38,218 bases of DNA, taken from Laspinema olomoucense D3b. GTDB taxonomy: Bacteria; Cyanobacteriota; Cyanobacteriia; Cyanobacteriales; Laspinemataceae. A program made the translations under genes and the position numbers. Below the pieces are notes generated by a model. It did no database searches, was not told the DNA's origin, and was given only the letters and a program-made list of their open reading frames with translations. Below are positions 1 to 8,036 of the stretch, piece by piece. The stretch is from positions 118,045 through 156,262 of the forward strand of contig NZ_JAMXFA010000015.1 of NCBI RefSeq assembly GCF_025370785.1, given 5' to 3'. The stretch's first letter is position 1; the number at the start of each line of letters is the position of its first letter.

Positions 1-85
1 TGCGCGGGCTAAAGAGCGAAAACCGCCTTTTAACAACCGGATTTGGTATAACCCCGACTTCATCCCCAACGAGAGCGCTTTTTTT

Positions 86-1246
86 ATGAACCTGCAAACC
101 CTAGTCGTCAAAATTGGCACTTCTAGTCTCACCCAGGAAAACACCGGAAACCTGGCGATCGCCACCATTGCGGCCCTCGTTGAAACCCTTACCGCCCTGC
201 GCCACCAAGGGCATCGCGTTATCTTAGTCTCCTCCGGTGCGGTAGGGGTCGGCTGTGCTCGTCTGGGATTAAAAGAGCGTCCCCGGACGATCGCCCTCAA
301 ACAAGCTGTCGCCGCAGTGGGTCAGGGCCGGTTAATGCGGGTTTATGATGACCTGTTTACCACCCTGCAACAGCCGATCGCCCAAGTCCTCCTCACTCGC
401 AGCGATTTAGTCCAACGCAGTCGCTACGTCAACGCTTACAATACTTTCCAAGAATTACTTCGCCTCGGGGTAATCCCAATTGTCAACGAAAATGATACGG
501 TAGCGATCGAAGAACTCAAATTCGGGGACAATGATACCCTCTCGGCAATGGTTGCCAGCTTAGTCGAGGCGGAATGGCTGTTTCTAATGACCGATGTCGA
601 TCGCCTCTATTCCGCAGACCCTCGCAGCAATCCCGACGCCCAACCGATTACCCTGGTGCAACATCTCGATGAGTTGAGGCAGTTACAGGTGCAAACTGGA
701 GGCAGTGGGACCAATTGGGGCACTGGGGGAATGATGACTAAAATAGAGGCGGCTCGCATTGCCACAGGTTCAGGGGTCCGCACGGTAATTACTTCGTCTC
801 AATCTCCGCGCAACTTAGAGAAAATTTTGCAGGGGGAGGCGATCGGCACCCATTTTGCACCACAAAAGAGCACGAGTAACGCCCGCAAGCGCTGGCTCGC
901 CAATGCGGTGATTCCGTCGGGTAAACTTTATTTAGATGAAGGGGCCGTGCGGGCGATTTGTCAAGGGGGAAAGTCTCTCCTCGCCGCAGGCATCCTGGAG
1001 GTGTTTGGAGAATTTGAGGCGTCGGATGCGGTGCAACTGTGCGATCGCTTGGGTCGGGAAATTGCTCGGGGATTGGTCAACTATAACAGTGAGGAACTCG
1101 ATCGCATTCGCGGACGAAAGTCCGATGAAATTCCAGAAATTCTAGGTTATATTGTTGCCGACACGGTAATCCATCGGGATAACTTAGTTTTAAGCCTTTC
1201 TAGTAGCGATGGCGCAGAGTTGAACAAAACCGATCCCCTGCTCTGA
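86..1246 (+). CDS. proB: Glutamate 5-kinase
   Basis: Catalyses ATP-dependent phosphorylation of L-glutamate, the first step of proline synthesis, in the cytosol. The 386-residue product has the full two-domain form. The amino-acid kinase domain (about 1-260) begins [10 protein letters not shown], carries VSSGAVGVG near residue 50, VNENDTVA and [12 protein letters not shown] in the middle, and [12 protein letters not shown] before a VRTVI strand. The C-terminal PUA domain (about 280-370) contains [11 protein letters not shown] and GEFEASDAV. Length is normal for ProB with PUA. The ATG lies 3' of a T-rich stretch with no strong Shine-Dalgarno. A reading frame open from the left edge ends in a TGA overlapping this ATG (ATGA), so translational coupling to an upstream gene is possible. 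No proA is nearby. Confidence 0.97.
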   Translation: MNLQTLVVKIGTSSLTQENTGNLAIATIAALVETLTALRHQGHRVILVSSGAVGVGCARLGLKERPRTIALKQAVAAVGQGRLMRVYDDLFTTLQQPIAQVLLTRSDLVQRSRYVNAYNTFQELLRLGVIPIVNENDTVAIEELKFGDNDTLSAMVASLVEAEWLFLMTDVDRLYSADPRSNPDAQPITLVQHLDELRQLQVQTGGSGTNWGTGGMMTKIEAARIATGSGVRTVITSSQSPRNLEKILQGEAIGTHFAPQKSTSNARKRWLANAVIPSGKLYLDEGAVRAICQGGKSLLAAGILEVFGEFEASDAVQLCDRLGREIARGLVNYNSEELDRIRGRKSDEIPEILGYIVADTVIHRDNLVLSLSSSDGAELNKTDPLL

Positions 1247-1425
1247 ATTTGACAGGGGCCGAAAGTTTAAGTTAAAATGACCCCATTCATCGGATGCGGC
1301 AATTCTCATGCCGATTTGGTGGTCCATGCACCGATAAGAAAATAGGCTTACCTGCCAGCATCAAGGGATTTTTTCAACCCGGACCCGGACTAAAAATACT
1401 TCTACAAAACGGAAGAAAATAGACG

Positions 1426-1830
1426 ATGAACCCCGATAACGTTATGGAATTTTTACAAACCGGATTTCGAGTAGGGGTAGGCGCGACGGCTTCCCTACTC
1501 GAAAGCATCCAAGACCCCCAAAAACGAGAAGAAAATCTGGCGGATTTAAAACTAGATGTCAGCGATTTGACCAAAAAATGGGCTGAAAAAGGAGAAATGA
1601 CCGAACGGGAAGCCCGAAATTATGTGGATACCCTGCTCGAACACCAGCGATCGCCTGGGGAACCCCCATCCTCTGCAACTCCCCCGGCGTCCAGTTCTGA
1701 ACCTCCGTCATCCCCACCCACTTCGGCAACCAATCCGGAAGTCTACCAAGATTTACAAGACTTAACCGCTCAAATTGCAGCGTTGCGGACTGAGTTAGAA
1801 AATTTACAGCAGAAAGATTCCGAACGTTAA
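1426..1830 (+). CDS. Phasin-like / polyhydroxyalkanoate granule-associated helical protein
   Basis: A 134-residue protein. Residues 1-75 look like one long amphipathic helix pair (MEFLQTGFRVGVGATASLLE, then ENLADLKLDVSDLTKKWAEKGE), as in the small cyanobacterial phasin-like/PHA granule-associated family. Residues 78-105 are a Pro/Ser/Thr-rich linker. Residues 107-134 form a short coiled coil (LQDLTAQIAALRTELENLQQK). No catalytic motif is visible. It may coat granules or act as a coiled-coil adaptor; that is inference from composition. It stands alone, 180 bp after proB. It contains the last HIP1 site (1647-1654) before a 6-kb HIP1-free stretch. Confidence 0.7.
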   Translation: MNPDNVMEFLQTGFRVGVGATASLLESIQDPQKREENLADLKLDVSDLTKKWAEKGEMTEREARNYVDTLLEHQRSPGEPPSSATPPASSSEPPSSPPTSATNPEVYQDLQDLTAQIAALRTELENLQQKDSER

Positions 1831-3020
1831 GCCCCGGGTGCGAGAATGCCGGTACAATCTGGAATACTAAGGACCAAAAACCAGGCTTGGTTACAACAGA
1901 CTGTGGATTAGCAACCAAGTTGATACAGAAACCCAGTTGTCTTCGCCATACTGTACCGGCGCTCTGAGGTCCCAGCGTTCGGCCCAGGTGAAATACCTAG
2001 TTCCCCCGAGAAGATTAAACTGAGCGGCTAACTTGTTTAGGTCGTCCTAAATTTGTTGCACTGCAAGTAACTTTTTTAATAAGAGTACAGGACTTACGTT
2101 CTGTATCTTCTTTGTTTGTGGGGGTTAGTTGGGATCCGCCTGAGGCCAATCAGGTTTTCGGGGACAGCCACCTTTTTTTATCTGAAAACATCATCGCACA
2201 TTTGCCCTGCTAGGTTACCCGTTTCAGAATATTCCAGCAGGGTTTTGTTATTTCTTGTTAGAAAATATAGCTAGTTTAGTTTAGCAATTTGTTTGAGGCA
2301 AAAGGGCAAAAACTTTATTCTGCAAGAGTTTGAGGGGATTGCACTCTTAAATTATTCTTAAGATAAAATCGATTAATTATAGCCTAAATAAAATTTTATC
2401 TCAACTATTTTGGCTTTAAATTGATAGTCAAGTTCGGGGAAATGTTCGTTGAAAAATAGAGTTTAACATCTGCTGTTTAAGTATTAACTCAGTTTTGAGC
2501 GTCAACTTGACCACCGAAACCAGGCAGCCTCTACCCATTAGGCCCCAACATCTTAGGGTCCCCTCCTGGGGATGAAAAGGTGTGGGGCTTGATAGACTGG
2601 GACTAGCCTGAGCCGAAAATAATGGCAAGAGGTGGGGCTTAATGGGACCTGACCAGACCGACAGTTATCTGAGTCCCGCCGGTGCTGTTGCAGGAACTCG
2701 TTTCAATCTGGGTTAGCTGAGTCGTTACGACTGTACGCCCGTTTCCTGTTAGGTATAATGCAAAAATAAGCTATCCGAGTTTTGTCTGGAATTCTTTCTG
2801 AGCCATGCTTTTAGGTAATAATTATTCGGGTTGTTATTGCATAAGTCCTAAGTTTTTTGGCTATTATTTAAGTGAAAAAAAAGAATAGTTGCTTTTTTGG
2901 ATATTTGTGTTATGTTGATTTTAGGTTTTAACAGCAGCTTTTCAGGGTGAGAGATTATTGAGTTTTTTTAGGATTTCCATAAAACCCTTGGTAAGTTTTT
3001 AGTCCTATTCTCACTCAGTA
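1831..3020. other. Long intergenic stretch, left edge of accessory island
   Basis: About 1.2 kb with no convincing gene. It holds an inverted repeat (1848-1960, listed separately) and becomes progressively AT-rich after about 2180. Near 2090-2100 lies an AGGACTTACG and near 2838-2848 a roughly inverted counterpart, GCATAAGTCCT; these could be eroded ends of a mobile element of about 0.75 kb, but the match is only about 10 bases. A TATAAT-like box is at about 2754-2759 without a convincing -35. The rest looks like decayed sequence. Confidence 0.5.
1848..1960. repeat. Inverted repeat GCCGGTACA / TGTACCGGC
   Basis: A 9-bp perfect inverted repeat (1848-1856 and 1952-1960) brackets about 95 nt just after the phasin-like gene. 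The right arm with flanks, reverse-complemented (CGCCGGTACAGT, 1950-1961), recurs exactly at 7415-7426 on the other side of the HIP1-free island. It could be a stem of a transcript leader or tail, or a dispersed repeat. No T-run follows. Confidence 0.4.
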
Positions 3021-3239
3021 TTGATTGAACCAAACCCATATCCAAGGTTGACTAATATTCCAGTAACAGGAGAAACACTAGGGTTTCCTAATGTGGAAAT
3101 CTCTTTTATCCGCCGGTTAGTGTTTTATTGTCATCATGACCTCAAACAAGTAGGTGGTTTTCTTACAGGAGTTTGCAGGATGGATTTTTATGGGAAAAAT
3201 AACGAAATTTGTTGTGACAAAACTATAACAAACTTATAG
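3021..3239 (+). CDS. Doubtful small ORF (72 aa)
   Basis: Open from a TTG at 3021 to a TAG, ending 12 bases before the next gene. The product has no recognisable domain; it contains an HH dipeptide and several Cys (VFYCHHDLKQ, NEICCDK). There is no Shine-Dalgarno before the TTG. It may be a degraded gene fragment or a chance reading frame in AT-rich DNA. Its tight spacing to the following gene, whose Shine-Dalgarno overlaps its end, is the only argument for a real two-gene unit. Confidence 0.22.
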   Translation: MIEPNPYPRLTNIPVTGETLGFPNVEISFIRRLVFYCHHDLKQVGGFLTGVCRMDFYGKNNEICCDKTITNL

Positions 3240-3251
3240 AGGAAAGCAATA

Positions 3252-4001
3252 ATGGATTCTGAAACTAAAACTAAGGTTCTTCTTACAACCAGTACAGTCT
3301 TTCTTACACCCGATAACTTTCAAGTCCTTAAATCAGCTATTTCTGATGAAAATCTGGACAAAGAAATCCAATATACTGGTGCTATTTTTTTAGCCTTAAG
3401 AATTTATGAATATAATTTAAATAAAAATTCGCCTGATTTTCAAGCAAATACAAAAAAGTGTAAATTACCTAGTTGTATTGATAAACCTGAAATATACAAA
3501 ACTGATACTTTGTACATTAAAGCTGATTCTTTAGATTCAATACCAGAAGAACATAAAGTTCCAATTGATAAGATAAGATTAATTCTTAACCAAGCAGTCA
3601 GCAACCAATTAAGAGGTCCGAACGGAATACTTTATCGTTTTCTAGCTGTTTCTGCAATGCCATACATCAGAGAAACTCCCCCCCAAGGTATTATTAGTAT
3701 TTTGGAAACAGAATTAAGTACCTTACTTATTGTTATAGGTCAATTTAATGAAGAAGAAAAAGAATTGAGCAATAATCTTATCCAACAAACTCTCAGCTCG
3801 TTACGGCTTTTCAGCGAATATCATAAAAATTTAACAAGCGACATCGAAAAACTTGTAAACTCTATTGGCACCGAAGTTTCCCGGAGTTTTATCAGTTCTG
3901 ACATCAGAAGTTCTTCGCTTTCTGAGGATATTATAATCGGTGGTCTAGGGGACAAAATTAATAGACTAATCTGCAAATTTAATAACCGGAGAATCTATTA
4001 A
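3252..4001 (+). CDS. Hypothetical protein, unrecognised (249 aa)
   Basis: A well-formed gene: GAGG Shine-Dalgarno 9 bases before the ATG and low-GC codon use unlike the flanking core genes. I do not recognise the family. The protein looks soluble and mostly alpha-helical, with no signal peptide or membrane segment. Two Cys lie in KKCKLPSCIDK (about 73-83), a conserved-looking YRFLAVSAMPYIRET near 133-147, a helical region 150-215 (ILETELSTLLIVIGQFNEEEKELSNNL split over two helices) and a Ser-rich C-terminus. It lies inside the HIP1-free island, upstream of a hairpin and a MITE, which suggests horizontal origin. Function unknown. Confidence 0.75.
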   Translation: MDSETKTKVLLTTSTVFLTPDNFQVLKSAISDENLDKEIQYTGAIFLALRIYEYNLNKNSPDFQANTKKCKLPSCIDKPEIYKTDTLYIKADSLDSIPEEHKVPIDKIRLILNQAVSNQLRGPNGILYRFLAVSAMPYIRETPPQGIISILETELSTLLIVIGQFNEEEKELSNNLIQQTLSSLRLFSEYHKNLTSDIEKLVNSIGTEVSRSFISSDIRSSSLSEDIIIGGLGDKINRLICKFNNRRIY

Positions 4002-4011
4002 GTAGGTAGGA

Positions 4012-4075
4012 GAAAATATTTCCACGTTTGTTTTGCCTAAAACCCTTTTGCTGCAAGGGTTCAGACAATATTTTC
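4012..4075. terminator. Nested hairpin after the 249-aa gene
   Basis: Outer arms GAAAATATT (4012-4020) and AATATTTTC (4067-4075) are perfectly complementary. Inside, AACCCTT (4041-4047) pairs with AAGGGTT (4055-4061). The structure begins 10 bases past the stop codon. There is no T-run directly after the inner stem, so it may stabilise the 3' end rather than act as a classic intrinsic terminator. Confidence 0.4.
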
Positions 4076-4149
4076 ACATTGTAAGATTCCAATAGGTCAA
4101 ATGCAAGACCCCAGCGGAGTACAAACTCTAAAACGCGCCCCAGCAAATA

Positions 4150-4256
4150 CTATAGCAGTCCTAAATCAGTTGTGTCATGGATCTAAGCCTGGGATCCTTG
4201 GTAGTGCGAGCATCTTGCTGGCTAGTTTCGTTACAAATCACTTAGGACTGCTATAG
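4150..4256. mobile_element. MITE, 107 bp, with 24-bp terminal inverted repeats
   Basis: The left end (4150-4173, CTATAGCAGTCCTAAATCAG...) and the right end (4233-4256) are inverted copies matching at 21 of 24 positions, the outer 15 perfectly. The 59-bp centre has no coding capacity. The outermost TATA is present on both sides and could be part target-site duplication. Size and ends fit a non-autonomous miniature element mobilised by an IS elsewhere in the genome. It sits 56 bp before the pentapeptide gene and may affect its promoter. Confidence 0.75.
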
Positions 4257-4312
4257 AGCTTCATATTATAAAAATCTATTTCGGTCAACTGTGAAGAGCC
4301 AAATTTTTGAAA

Positions 4313-6136
4313 ATGAAAAGGTCCCCAGAAAAATTGCAAAATAAAAATTTAACTTTTAGAGATTTCAGTAATGAGAATCTCCGAAGAGTAAATTTTAAAA
4401 ATTCGATTCTTATAGAAGCAAATTTTGTTAATGTAGTCGCTGGAATTACACCCGGGTTAAAACTGTTTATAATTGTTGTTTTATTTGTCGTATTAAATCT
4501 GGTAACACTTATTTTTTCCTATTCAAATAGAATTATTGGCTTCTTATTATGGAGCCGAGATTTTATTCCTGAATTTGCTTGGATAACAATTTTAAGTATA
4601 GTTATTACAGTTATTATTTTTATTCTAAAAGCAGATTTCAGAAATACATTACTGTTTTCAATTATTGTATTTTCAAGTTTTTCAATTTGCGTTTTGTTAA
4701 TTCCTTTACAAAACTCAATGATTAATGGGATTAACTTGCTCTATTCACTTCTTGCGGCATTTTTTATATACATTGGTTTTTTTACAGGGTTTTCAATTTT
4801 GGTTGAAATTGCTATCTTTTTGGAAGTTATTATAACTAATTTTTATCAGAAGAGACCTATCATTTTAGCTTTAAGTGGGATAACTATTCTATTGGGTATT
4901 ACGTGTAGTAATTTAATAGATTTTGATGAGTATAATTATCAGCAATTAGTTTCAAGTGTATTCCTTACTTTATCTTCGTTACCCATAGTTGTTTATGTGC
5001 AACAGAGAGCCTTAGCTGGAGATAAAAAATATTTATTTTTTAAAACCTTTGCTATCAGATTATGTTCAATGATAGGAACCACTTTTGAAAATGCTGATTT
5101 AACTGATGCAGACTTTACAGGCGCAGAGCTGGGAAACACTAACTTTAGAGAAGCAAATTTAACGCGCACTTGTTGGCGTAATGCTCGGAACTTACATAAA
5201 GCAAGAGTCGAAGGAACATATTTAGAAAATGAAAGAATTCGTCAACTGCTTGTCACCGGAAATGGACGAGACCAGAACTTTGATGGTTTAGATTTGCGCG
5301 GATGTAACTTACGAAATGCCGACTTAACCGATGCCAGTTTCATTAATGCCAAATTGAGTGAAGCGACCTTAGAAGGAGCAAATTTAACCCGAGCGAAACT
5401 CGCTAAAGCTCAACTCTACGGAACTAACCTCACCAATGCAACTTTAACAGGTGCTTACATTCAAGATTGGGCCATTTCCCTGGATACCCAATTTGAAGGG
5501 ATTAAATGCGAGTATGTCTATATGCGTTTAGAAACCAAAGAGAACCCCGACCCTTGGCGTAAACCAGATAACCGGAATGAAACATTTAAAGATGGCGACT
5601 TCAGCGATTTTATCGCCCCGATTATCAAGACTCAGAAACTCTATCAAACTCAAAATGTCGATTTACGGAAAGTTGCGGAAAACTATACGATTTTAGACTT
5701 ATTCCACCATGAAGGAGTAGACCCCAGTGCCGCAGCCATTGCTTTTCAGCAATTGATTGACAAATATCCCGAATCAGGATTGCAAGTGCTTTCAATCCAA
5801 GGAAGAGGGAACGAAAAAATCCACTTTCAAGCTCAAGTTACTGATGATGTTAACCGTTCCCTTCTCAGTCAGGAATATAGTGCAATTTATAACCAAATCA
5901 AATCAGGGACTTACACCGATTTACAGGCTTTTCTAGCTGCGGTAGCTGAAAAAGACCAGCAAATTCGCAGATTCCAAGAATTGCTAGAGAATGCGATACA
6001 GCAACCCAAGTTTTATGTAGAGACCTATAGAAATGTTGAAATCAGCCAAGGCGATTATCGAGAAACTTCGGTGAATGACCAAGGGAGCTATACGGAAGGG
6101 GATGCTCATCACAACTCCCCACCAGAAACCCCCTAA
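4313..6136 (+). CDS. Membrane-embedded pentapeptide-repeat protein with C-terminal GDYRET motif
   Basis: About 607 residues from the ATG at 4313; a TTG two codons upstream is an alternative. Order of parts: short N-terminal pentapeptide stretch (about 13-43, NLTFRDFSNENLRRVNF); about six membrane segments (about 49-230); pentapeptide repeats (about 255-290 and 323-385, NADLTDADF, GCNLRNADLTDASF, GANLTRAKL); a soluble helical region (about 440-570); then an 18-residue motif GDYRETSVNDQGSYTEGD (580-597) and a 10-residue tail. The repeats predict a right-handed beta-helix on the cytosolic side. The membrane part is very AT-rich, the C-terminal half less so, suggesting a composite origin. The next gene, convergent 67 bp away, encodes the same 18-residue motif. 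No enzymatic motif is visible. A scaffold or membrane effector role is inference. Confidence 0.85.
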   Translation: MKRSPEKLQNKNLTFRDFSNENLRRVNFKNSILIEANFVNVVAGITPGLKLFIIVVLFVVLNLVTLIFSYSNRIIGFLLWSRDFIPEFAWITILSIVITVIIFILKADFRNTLLFSIIVFSSFSICVLLIPLQNSMINGINLLYSLLAAFFIYIGFFTGFSILVEIAIFLEVIITNFYQKRPIILALSGITILLGITCSNLIDFDEYNYQQLVSSVFLTLSSLPIVVYVQQRALAGDKKYLFFKTFAIRLCSMIGTTFENADLTDADFTGAELGNTNFREANLTRTCWRNARNLHKARVEGTYLENERIRQLLVTGNGRDQNFDGLDLRGCNLRNADLTDASFINAKLSEATLEGANLTRAKLAKAQLYGTNLTNATLTGAYIQDWAISLDTQFEGIKCEYVYMRLETKENPDPWRKPDNRNETFKDGDFSDFIAPIIKTQKLYQTQNVDLRKVAENYTILDLFHHEGVDPSAAAIAFQQLIDKYPESGLQVLSIQGRGNEKIHFQAQVTDDVNRSLLSQEYSAIYNQIKSGTYTDLQAFLAAVAEKDQQIRRFQELLENAIQQPKFYVETYRNVEISQGDYRETSVNDQGSYTEGDAHHNSPPETP

Positions 6137-6542
6137 ATTAAGAGCTTCCAGGGCTGCCCGACAGTTCACGAATCCTTCGCTCATCAAGCCAGCCTCTAGG
6201 CCCCTAAGTTTTGCTATTTTGCCACTCTTCTAAGGCCCCAATCACAAAACTGGCGGATGGATGATTGAGGGCTTGCTCGAATGCACTAACACCACCTGCT
6301 TTTAATGCCCCGGTAACGCGCTTCATCAACGCCGGATTATTTTCAATTTCTTCAATCACTTCCCCAGCTATTTTCATCTTCCCAGTCATGGTAGTTGTGG
6401 AATTGTTTTTGCTGAGTTGGTCGAGCAATTGTTGAATCTCGTTAGCCGCTTCAGTTAAGCTGGATTTGGCGGCGACATTATTGTAGTAATCTCCCTCAGC
6501 ATAGCTCCCTTGGTCATGAATGGAAGTTTCACGATAATCGCC
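6050..6542. repeat. Inverted 54-bp coding repeat shared by two convergent genes
   Basis: Positions 6050-6103 (plus) and 6489-6542 (minus) encode the same 18-residue motif in frame. By eye 45 of 54 bases are identical, with perfect runs of 11 and 17 bases. The arms are separated by 385 bp containing both gene ends. Because the copies are inverted and frame-aligned, recombination between them would swap the C-termini of the two proteins. Confidence 0.85.
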
Positions 6543-7250
6543 ATTTTTAACACTTCTGTAATCGCCCGTTCCAATATTAATATTATGTCCCCCAGTCATT
6601 TTCTCTGCTCCCATTTTAGGTATAAGTGAATCAGCTTGTTTTCCGTCAGTTAGTTCTGGACCTTCAACCCTTTCAGTCTTTTCCCCATACCACTGAGGAA
6701 TAGATTCTTGAGGGATTCCAGCCATTTTGATAGCATTACACCCTAGCTGGTAAGCAAAGTAATAAGATTTTTTGGCTCCTAGGGCATCATAGAAAGCCAC
6801 AGAAAACTCAATCGCGGCTTTATCGTCAATCGCTTGACTCATACCAATGACATGATTAATGTGCTTGGCTATTTCTTGGGCTTGGGAGTCCGAATAACAC
6901 GCATTGAGGACGACACATTTAACTTTGTCTCGAAATAATTGAAAAAGTCCTCCTATGGCTTCAGTATCTACCATTCTTGGCAATCCGGTTTCATCTTCAA
7001 AGATTAAGCCATCTTGCCCTACTCCATGACCGCTAAAATGAATGATAGTCGGTGCATGGTCTAAGATAGCTCGGCGGATATCTTTATATCGGGTCGCTTC
7101 GGCTGATTCAATCGAAAATAACTCCCGAGATTGCGCCCGCTTTAACCCTTCTTTAATTTCTCTAACTTCCTCATCTAACCTTAATGAAGTGGTTTGTTTC
7201 GGGTTTGCTGATAAAATCAATATTTTGTGAGTTACGTTAGCAGAAGTCAT
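6204..7250 (-). CDS. CHAT-domain caspase-like protease with GDYRET motif and helical C-terminal domain
   Basis: 348 residues. The N-terminal CHAT peptidase domain (about 8-185) opens with KILILSANP and has the His-Cys dyad of the clan: His75 in HFSGHG and Cys118 in LNACYS. After a linker come GTGDYRS and the motif GDYRETSIHDQGSYAEGD (237-254), then a helical domain (264-345) with LTEAANEIQQLLDQL and VTGALKAGG, a module I recall from cyanobacterial CHAT and pentapeptide proteins. Known CHAT proteins act in cell-death and defence signalling; substrate here unknown. AGAGG lies about 10 bases before the ATG. The gene converges on the pentapeptide-repeat gene bearing the same motif, which suggests a functional pair (inference). 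It may recognise a partner through the motif instead of cleaving it. Confidence 0.88.
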   Translation of the reverse strand: MTSANVTHKILILSANPKQTTSLRLDEEVREIKEGLKRAQSRELFSIESAEATRYKDIRRAILDHAPTIIHFSGHGVGQDGLIFEDETGLPRMVDTEAIGGLFQLFRDKVKCVVLNACYSDSQAQEIAKHINHVIGMSQAIDDKAAIEFSVAFYDALGAKKSYYFAYQLGCNAIKMAGIPQESIPQWYGEKTERVEGPELTDGKQADSLIPKMGAEKMTGGHNINIGTGDYRSVKNGDYRETSIHDQGSYAEGDYYNNVAAKSSLTEAANEIQQLLDQLSKNNSTTTMTGKMKIAGEVIEEIENNPALMKRVTGALKAGGVSAFEQALNHPSASFVIGALEEWQNSKT

Positions 7251-7726
7251 TAAGTATTTATCCTCTAAATTATTAAAATCTGAGCAAATCCTTAAGTTTA
7301 TCGATTACTTCAACCGAACGAGCGCTAAACCATTCTTATGGAAATTTCAAGGGTTCAAGGAGTCTAACTAGACTGGCTATTTATTTTTGCACTTCTGCAC
7401 TAGCACAACTAGGACGCCGGTACAGTGATTAGATCGGTAGGACCCGACACTGGCTTACTGGCCCTTTTTTAGGGCTAATTGGCCTAAATTTTTGTGAAAA
7501 ACCCGATTTGTCTTCCCTCTACTGTAACCCTGGATTAGACTACAGGGTATTAGGTGAGGGAATTCCCTGGGGAAATTTTTCCGTCTTGCTCCCGGCTTTT
7601 GCGTGCCGGATTAAAACAAGAAGGAGAATTCGTGGCCTGGGGTTTTTGGTCAGGAGGAGGCCACAGGGCGATCGCACAACCCTAGGATTTAAGCATAAAC
7701 GGCTTATGGTTTAGATAAGGATATAC
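7251..7726. other. Intergenic stretch upstream of the CHAT gene
   Basis: No gene supported; a 68-codon frame at 7508-7714 has no family resemblance. The sequence contains CTAGGACGCCGGTACAGT at 7409-7426, which matches 11133-11150 at 16 of 18 positions, and a small GCCCT-T5-AGGGC hairpin near 7462-7476. The CHAT promoter must lie in 7251-7400 but no clear boxes were found. HIP1 reappears at 7668-7675, marking the right edge of the HIP1-free island. Confidence 0.5.
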
Positions 7727-7770
7727 CCGGTCAATAAAAAGTAAATTTTATTTTACTTTTTATTGACCGG
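7727..7770. terminator. Perfect 19-bp hairpin downstream of the DUF4327 gene
   Basis: Arms 7727-7745 (CCGGTCAATAAAAAGTAAA) and 7752-7770 are exact reverse complements with a 6-nt loop TTTTAT. The hairpin lies 35 bp past the stop of the minus-strand DUF4327 gene. No T-run follows on either strand, so it could be a 3' stabiliser, a factor-dependent terminator, or a palindromic mobile remnant. Confidence 0.6.
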
Positions 7771-7805
7771 AGTACACTTGTTTGATATAATTTACCAGCT
7801 TTTTT

Positions 7806-8036
7806 TTAATCGTTGTCCCAGTCTTCGCGGCCCATGAGATCCACGATGCGATCGCGTAGCAAGAAATCGTACTTTTCTAATTCCGACTCAACCACGGCCC
7901 ATTCCCGCGCTGGGATGTATTGGCAGAGGGTATAGATAGGTTGTTGTCGTCCTACAAAGCCATTTTTGACCAAGGTTCGAGCTTCTTCTTTGATGAACTC
8001 GATGGAATATTGAACGGTAGATGTAGATGGAGCCAT
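7806..8036 (-). CDS. DUF4327 family protein
   Basis: A 76-residue cyanobacteria-specific small protein of unknown function. The family signature is complete: YSIEFIKEEARTLV, then GRQQPIYTLCQYIPAREW, then the acidic end LLRDRIVDLMGREDWDND. Length is usual for the family. GAGG lies about 8 bases before the ATG. It stands alone with about 780 bp of upstream non-coding DNA, which suggests a long leader or complex promoter. No membrane segment. Confidence 0.93.
   Translation of the reverse strand: MAPSTSTVQYSIEFIKEEARTLVKNGFVGRQQPIYTLCQYIPAREWAVVESELEKYDFLLRDRIVDLMGREDWDND

Noticed and set aside
1-89. Tail of an upstream gene ending at the ATGA overlap with proB
   Set aside because: Two frames are open from the window edge, including the proB frame itself, so the end of the neighbour cannot be assigned.
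6204-7250. Toxin-antitoxin or restriction system in the island
   Set aside because: No antitoxin-like DNA-binding protein or nuclease motif; the CHAT and pentapeptide architectures explain the genes better.
7508-7714. 68-codon plus frame upstream of the 19-bp hairpin
   Set aside because: No Shine-Dalgarno, no recognisable motif, rich in Gly and Arg as expected from chance.
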